A stretch of 8,752 nt of DNA from assembly GCA_004554075.1 (NCBI GenBank), contig SFOB01000157.1:1-8752 (forward strand), given 5' to 3'. Source of the DNA: Treponema sp. (GTDB lineage Bacteria; Spirochaetota; Spirochaetia; Treponematales; Treponemataceae). Shown here piece after piece: positions 5,190 to 8,752 of this stretch. The stretch's first letter is position 1. Every line of letters starts with the position of its first letter. The position numbers were made by a program, and so were the translations under genes. Below the pieces are notes generated by a model. That model worked only from the letters and a program-made list of their open reading frames with translations. It searched no databases and was not told where the DNA came from.

Positions 5190-7508
5190 ATGGATATTTA
5201 TTCTTTTGATTGCCCGGAAGGAACTCCTGAGAGCAAATATATTCCACTGGATATAATGTCTGATTTTTCAATAGGGGAGAGTATTGCCCGTATTCCAGAC
5301 CTTGTTAAAAAAGCAAAGTCTTTGAATATGAAGGCGCTTGCCCTTACAGACAGAACTCTCAGCGGAGTAATTGAGTTTTACCTGCTTTGTAAACACAATA
5401 ATATCAAGCCGATAATCGGTCAGAAAATTGCATTTGGAAATAACGAAGTAAATCTTCTTTGCAAAGATTTAGAAGCATATAAAATTCTTTGCAGGCACTC
5501 ACTTGAAATTCAGGAAGCCAATAACTGCCCGATTACCGTAACAGAACTACCGCTCACAAAAGATGAAGCTTCTCATTTTGTTTGCACAGCGCTCTATTCT
5601 AATAAAGGTCTTCAAGATTTATTCAGCGATAACCTCTATACGCAAATTGATTTTTCAGATTTGGGGGCTCATCCTGAAATCGCTCAAAAACTCGATACGA
5701 CAAAATGCGTAATCACAAGTCCTATTAGATTTATTGAAAAGGAAGATGCTGATGCACTTGCGGCTATGAGACTTTATCTTAAAAATCCGGAAGATATAAA
5801 TAGTAAACATTACTTCATCGATGGCACAGAGATTCTCCCGTTCTTAGAAAAAATTGATCATCCCGAACTCTTAGAAAATCTTCATCACATTGAAGAACAG
5901 ATTTCATTCATCTTCCCGGAAGACTATTTTACTACACCAGGAGCACATGAAAGACTTTTGGATAGCCTTCCAGATTTTGACAATGCAGAACAAACGCTTA
6001 GAGCTCTGGGTTATGAAGGACTCGAATCAAAGGCCAACGAGTTTGAAGATATAAATACAGCCATTGCCAGACTAGAATATGAAGTGAACGATATTGTCTC
6101 CCATCATTGGGAGAAAGTATTCCTTTTACATCATGAACTTGTATCCTGGTGTTCTCAAAACGGAATCGAACATGGGCCAGGGCGAGGAAGTGCACCAGGT
6201 TCCCTTGTATCATACCTGCTTGAAATTACAAATGTAAATCCTTTAAAACATGGGCTTTTGTATGAACGCTTTTTAAGTCCTTTGAGACTTTGCTATCCTG
6301 ATTTTGATATTGATTATGACTATGAACGCTTAGACGAAGTTATTAATCATCTAAAAGAAAAATACGGTAGCGGAAGCGTTATTCGAATTATATCGTATGG
6401 AAGATTAAAGTGCTGGCAGTCTCTTAAAATAGCTGGGAAATACCTTAATTACGCTGACGAAGAAATTGAAAAGATTAAAACAATAATTGTTAACAATTAC
6501 ACTCCAAGATTATCTCTCTCAAGACTTCTAGATAGCAGGTCAAATATTTACGACAATGACATAATACCCCATTGGGATGGAGTTAAACTTCAGGGATTTT
6601 TCCGTGACAAAAAGAATGAAAAACTTATAAAAATCGCCTGCTGTCTGGAAAGCGTAAAATGCAACAAAGGGCTACATGCAAGCGGATACATCGTAACAAA
6701 CAATTCAGCTTCTCAATATGTTCCTGTTCTGAAGGATGAGAAAACCAACTGGTTATATTCAGAATATACATTTGATATTCTGGAATTCGTCGGCCTTTAT
6801 AAAAATGATTTACTCGGTTTGAAGCAACTGACGAAACTCAAGCAGCTTTCAGATGAAATAGCAACGAACAAAAAGGTTGAGTTTGATTACAAATCAATTC
6901 CTTTAGAGGACGAAAGCACAATAGAAGCATTCGCAAAAGGCAGCACAACAGATGTCTTCCAGTTTGAAAGCCCAGGAATGAAAAAGATTCTAAAACAATT
7001 CAAACCTGAAGTCTTCTCTGACCTTGTTCTTATGAATACTATGTATCGGCCTGGACAAATGGATTACATTCCAACAATTATAGAAACAAAGGAAGGCTGT
7101 CGTAACAGATATGATTTCCCAGGTTGCAGAAACATATTAAATGAAAGCTATGGTCTTCCTGTATATCAGGAACAGATTATGCAGATTGCACAAAACATAG
7201 CAGGTTATACCCTTGGAGCAGCAGATATGTTCCGTCGCGCTTTAGGAAAGAAAAAGCCTGATGTTCTCATGAATCGAAAAGAGGATTTTGTTTCAGGAGC
7301 CGTACAGAAGGAAATAGTAACAGAAAAACAAGCTGTTGAAATCTTCGAAATTCTGATTTCATACGCTGGTTATGCTTTCAATAAATCTCACGCAGTTGCA
7401 TACACAATGATGGCTTACTGGGAAATGTACATAAAAGTTCATTATCCGAATGAATACAAAAAAGTAATCAAGAACTTCAAAGATGATTTTGAATGGGAAG
7501 ACGACTGA
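5190..7508 (+). CDS. Compact DnaE-like C-family DNA polymerase (772 aa)
   Basis: This is a DNA polymerase III alpha-type enzyme. An N-terminal PHP-like domain (about 1-200) has lost the metal-binding histidines (LDIMSDFS and ALTDRT where active members have H-x-H and D-H), so it is probably inactive. The palm follows with GPGRGSAPGS (from 329), PDFDIDYD carrying D371 and D373, HASGYIV, and NDLLGL with D540; these match the three catalytic aspartates of the family. The fingers hold YQEQIMQIAQ (659-668), FRRALGKKKPD and FNKSH (730-734). The protein ends about 40 residues later. Bacterial DnaE is roughly 1,100-1,200 residues, so the helix-hairpin-helix, clamp-binding motif, OB fold and tau-binding domain are all absent. 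The ATG has AGGTGA four bases upstream. It probably replicates or repairs the mobile element and needs a separate proofreader; the adjacent DEDD exonuclease is a candidate. Confidence 0.92.
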   Translation: MDIYSFDCPEGTPESKYIPLDIMSDFSIGESIARIPDLVKKAKSLNMKALALTDRTLSGVIEFYLLCKHNNIKPIIGQKIAFGNNEVNLLCKDLEAYKILCRHSLEIQEANNCPITVTELPLTKDEASHFVCTALYSNKGLQDLFSDNLYTQIDFSDLGAHPEIAQKLDTTKCVITSPIRFIEKEDADALAAMRLYLKNPEDINSKHYFIDGTEILPFLEKIDHPELLENLHHIEEQISFIFPEDYFTTPGAHERLLDSLPDFDNAEQTLRALGYEGLESKANEFEDINTAIARLEYEVNDIVSHHWEKVFLLHHELVSWCSQNGIEHGPGRGSAPGSLVSYLLEITNVNPLKHGLLYERFLSPLRLCYPDFDIDYDYERLDEVINHLKEKYGSGSVIRIISYGRLKCWQSLKIAGKYLNYADEEIEKIKTIIVNNYTPRLSLSRLLDSRSNIYDNDIIPHWDGVKLQGFFRDKKNEKLIKIACCLESVKCNKGLHASGYIVTNNSASQYVPVLKDEKTNWLYSEYTFDILEFVGLYKNDLLGLKQLTKLKQLSDEIATNKKVEFDYKSIPLEDESTIEAFAKGSTTDVFQFESPGMKKILKQFKPEVFSDLVLMNTMYRPGQMDYIPTIIETKEGCRNRYDFPGCRNILNESYGLPVYQEQIMQIAQNIAGYTLGAADMFRRALGKKKPDVLMNRKEDFVSGAVQKEIVTEKQAVEIFEILISYAGYAFNKSHAVAYTMMAYWEMYIKVHYPNEYKKVIKNFKDDFEWEDD

Positions 7509-7514
7509 TAATTA

Positions 7515-7566
7515 ACTGGCATTATGTCGCATAACTCAAAACATTGAAGATGCCCATAATGCCAGT
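7515..7566. terminator. 12-bp inverted repeat between convergent genes, possible bidirectional terminator
   Basis: ACTGGCATTATG (7515-7526) and CATAATGCCAGT (7555-7566) are perfect reverse complements around a 28-base loop. The repeat sits just after the polymerase double stop (TGA-TAA) and 6 bases from the stop of the convergent FlhA-like gene, which suits a shared terminator. The loop is long and neither side has a clean T run, so a mobile repeat scar or recombination site is also possible. Confidence 0.5.
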
Positions 7567-7572
7567 ATTTAC

Positions 7573-7785
7573 TTAATTTACCTTCGTTGTTTTAAATCCA
7601 AGAGAAGTAAGAAACAGAGGAACTACAAACAGTACCAGGTATCCGCTTGAAAGCATTACATATTGATCCAGGGCATCTTTCCAGTACATGTTTCTGTCCA
7701 GAACTCCTACGGCAACGCCTCCTCCAACAGCAATAATATATAATACGGTAAATGCGCCCATTGTTCCCAACAGGAATTTTGCAGA
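7573..7785 (-). pseudogene. C-terminal part of the FlhA-like gene, in the +1 frame
   Basis: From about 7785 this frame reads SAKFLLGTMGAFTVLY and on to GFKTTKVN with stop TAA at 7575-7573. It corresponds to the S-K-F-V-x-G-D segment and the next two membrane helices of FlhA (GGGVAVGVL and the helix around LVLFVVPLFL). It directly continues the 8341-7787 frame, which reaches YSSMD just before it. ATG 7770-7768 lies inside a membrane segment and has no ribosome site, so independent translation is unlikely. Confidence 0.65.
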
Positions 7786-8341
7786 AATCCATAGAGCTGT
7801 AATGGTCTATCTGGTTCCGAACTTTTTCTTTTAAGACTTCGCCTTCTTCTTCTGTTATTTCTTTACGGGCAATCCTCTGATCAATATCAAATAATTCCTG
7901 ATTCATTCGATCAAGGCAGAATCTGGCCGCAACTTCCTGGGTACGGTTTACATACATTTTGCAAAACAAGAGAAGCGAAGCACACAGCATGAGAGTTGTG
8001 AAGAATCCGCAGATAAAGTTCTCACGACAAATCCACTGCCCAATAATCAAAACCAGAGGAATCTGCCCTTCAAGCGTTGAAATTGCAAGGAACGTTCTTG
8101 TAGTTGCAATTATGAGTGCGCAGGTAAATAAGCAAAAATAAAGAACCAGTCTTGGAAAATGAAAGGCTATCATCGTTTTGCTGAAAAACTTTGCCAGGAA
8201 CAGACAAAGCGAAAATCCAAGATTCAATATAATCAGAACCTGGATTAACATAACCGGAATCGGCACAAAAATTAATACAAGAACCATCGCCAACATAATG
8301 AGCGGAAATAAATCCTTTATTGTCGAAACAATCTTATTCAT
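7592..8341 (-). pseudogene. FlhA/FHIPEP-type export protein, membrane domain only, frameshifted
   Basis: Residues 1-185 match the N-terminus of FlhA/InvA-family type III export gates. There are four membrane segments (about 11-31, 33-53, 62-87, 108-129), with VPIPVMLIQVLIILNLGFSL and FPRLVLYF at the family positions. The conserved cytoplasmic FHIPEP loop EVAARFCLDRMNQELFDID (136-154) and an acidic helix ending YSSMD (181-185) follow. From about 7786 this frame becomes nonsense (a CCWRRRC-type stretch), while the +1 frame continues the family sequence; repair gives about 255 residues. FlhA is near 700, so the last membrane helices and the whole chaperone/substrate-binding domain are missing even after repair. 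The ATG at 8341-8339 has GAGGTGAT just upstream, and the promoter has the shared operator. No flagellar neighbours are present; the neighbour is PcfJ-like. It may be a decaying copy or a repurposed short FHIPEP protein. Confidence 0.7.
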
Positions 8342-8361
8342 ATTATCACCTCACTTTATCC

Positions 8362-8394
8362 ATGATACATACTTGTTCTATCACCTAGTGATAG
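8362..8394 (-). promoter_or_regulatory. FlhA-like gene promoter with 17-bp operator
   Basis: CTATCACCTAGTGATAG (8378-8394) is the most symmetrical of the four palindromes, with 7-base arms. In the gene direction it is followed after 10 bases by TATCAT (8367-8362), a plausible -10. The palindrome ends 36 bases before the ATG at 8341 and fills the -35 position. Confidence 0.7.
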
Positions 8395-8409
8395 CAAAGC
8401 ATTTTTTTA

Positions 8410-8752
8410 TCAGCTGACACCTTTCACACGACACCACTGCTTAAAAATCAACAGGTCATTTCCGTGCGGATCCTGATTATTAAAAGCACTTCGTTGAACC
8501 AGTCTGAAACGCTCATTGTATTTACGAACTTCAATGCACAGCTCGTATTCATCAGCCTTTTTGGCATAAATAATCGTACATTCTTTATTCACAGCCTTAT
8601 CACGGTACAAGTGCCCAACGCAGATATTCATCTTAGAACCGATATCTACCAGGCGGTTTGTATCTTCTGGCAGGCAGAACTTGTAGCCTCCATTTTCCCA
8701 TTCAAGACTCTTTTCTTCATCACTATAGGAAATGTCTTTGTTTTCAAAGTGT
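8410..8752 (-). CDS. PcfJ-like protein, C-terminal part (partial, 113 aa visible)
   Basis: The frame is open from the right edge to TGA at 8412-8410. It contains YKFCLPEDTNRLVDIGSKM, then NICVGHLYRDKAVNKECTII, then CIEVR and LVQRSAFNN. This is the C-terminal pattern of PcfJ-like proteins: L-P-x-(D/N)-x-x-x-L-x-x-x-G, a C-V-G box, an I-E-(V/L)-R strand and a Q-x-x-x-x-x-N segment. PcfJ is known from enterococcal conjugative plasmids, and relatives are common on integrative elements; the biochemical role is not settled. ATG 8631 is internal, because the conserved sequence continues upstream of it, so the true start is outside the window. The stop is 68 bases before the FlhA-like gene, whose own operator lies in the gap. 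Assignment is from memory of the motif pattern. Confidence 0.65.
   Translation of the reverse strand, partial: HFENKDISYSDEEKSLEWENGGYKFCLPEDTNRLVDIGSKMNICVGHLYRDKAVNKECTIIYAKKADEYELCIEVRKYNERFRLVQRSAFNNQDPHGNDLLIFKQWCRVKGVS

Noticed and set aside
4906..5271. 121-residue minus-strand open frame over the nuclease/polymerase junction
   Set aside because: It overlaps two well-supported genes and their promoter, has no ribosome site and shows no family features.
7515..7566. Integron attC site
   Set aside because: The consensus core sites (RYYYAAC and GTTRRRY) are not present in the expected places, and no integrase or cassette arrangement is visible.
7959..8417. Plus-strand short open frames opposite the FlhA-like gene
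   Set aside because: They are antisense to a frame with clear family motifs, and one runs across the operator; no ribosome sites.

Overview
The window looks like a piece of an accessory or mobile element (integrative conjugative element, plasmid or large prophage) in a moderately AT-rich bacterium that uses standard stop codons and Shine-Dalgarno starts. A gut- or oral-type spirochete (Treponema-like) is my best guess. It rests on the overall feel of the DUF2779 and FlhA-like proteins and on base composition, not on any diagnostic marker, so treat the host as inference.

Layout. The end of an unidentified plus-strand gene (to 50) converges on a large minus-strand SNF2/DEAH-type helicase (64-2700, TTG start). 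A 293-base AT-rich divergent intergenic region follows. Rightward from it runs a two-gene unit: a GNAT-like protein (2994-3638) and a DUF2779-type nuclease combining a Cas4-like PD-(D/E)XK domain with a DEDD exonuclease (3653-5129), whose N-terminal piece is out of frame with the rest. After a short promoter region comes a compact C-family DNA polymerase (DnaE-like, 5190-7508). It keeps the catalytic aspartates but has a degenerate PHP domain and no C-terminal clamp- or tau-binding part. A 12-bp inverted repeat separates it from a convergent minus-strand gene for the membrane half of an FlhA/FHIPEP-type export protein (8341 down to 7573), also frameshifted and lacking the cytoplasmic domain. 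The window ends inside a minus-strand gene for the C-terminus of a PcfJ-like protein (8410-8752), a family common on conjugative elements.

The most striking feature is not a gene. Four start regions (helicase, GNAT-like gene, polymerase, FlhA-like gene) each carry the same 17-bp palindrome, CTATCA-N5-TGATAG, 34-41 bases before the start codon. In each case it is followed after 10 or 11 bases by a -10-like hexamer. The palindrome sits where the -35 box should be, and none of the four has a good -35 consensus. This looks like one shared regulatory circuit controlling all four transcription units in both orientations; the regulator is not in the window.

Taken together, a helicase, a polymerase and a nuclease/exonuclease suggest DNA replication or processing for the element. 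The PcfJ-like and FHIPEP-like genes suggest a transfer or envelope function. Two frame disruptions mean that part of the element is decaying, recoded or mis-sequenced.
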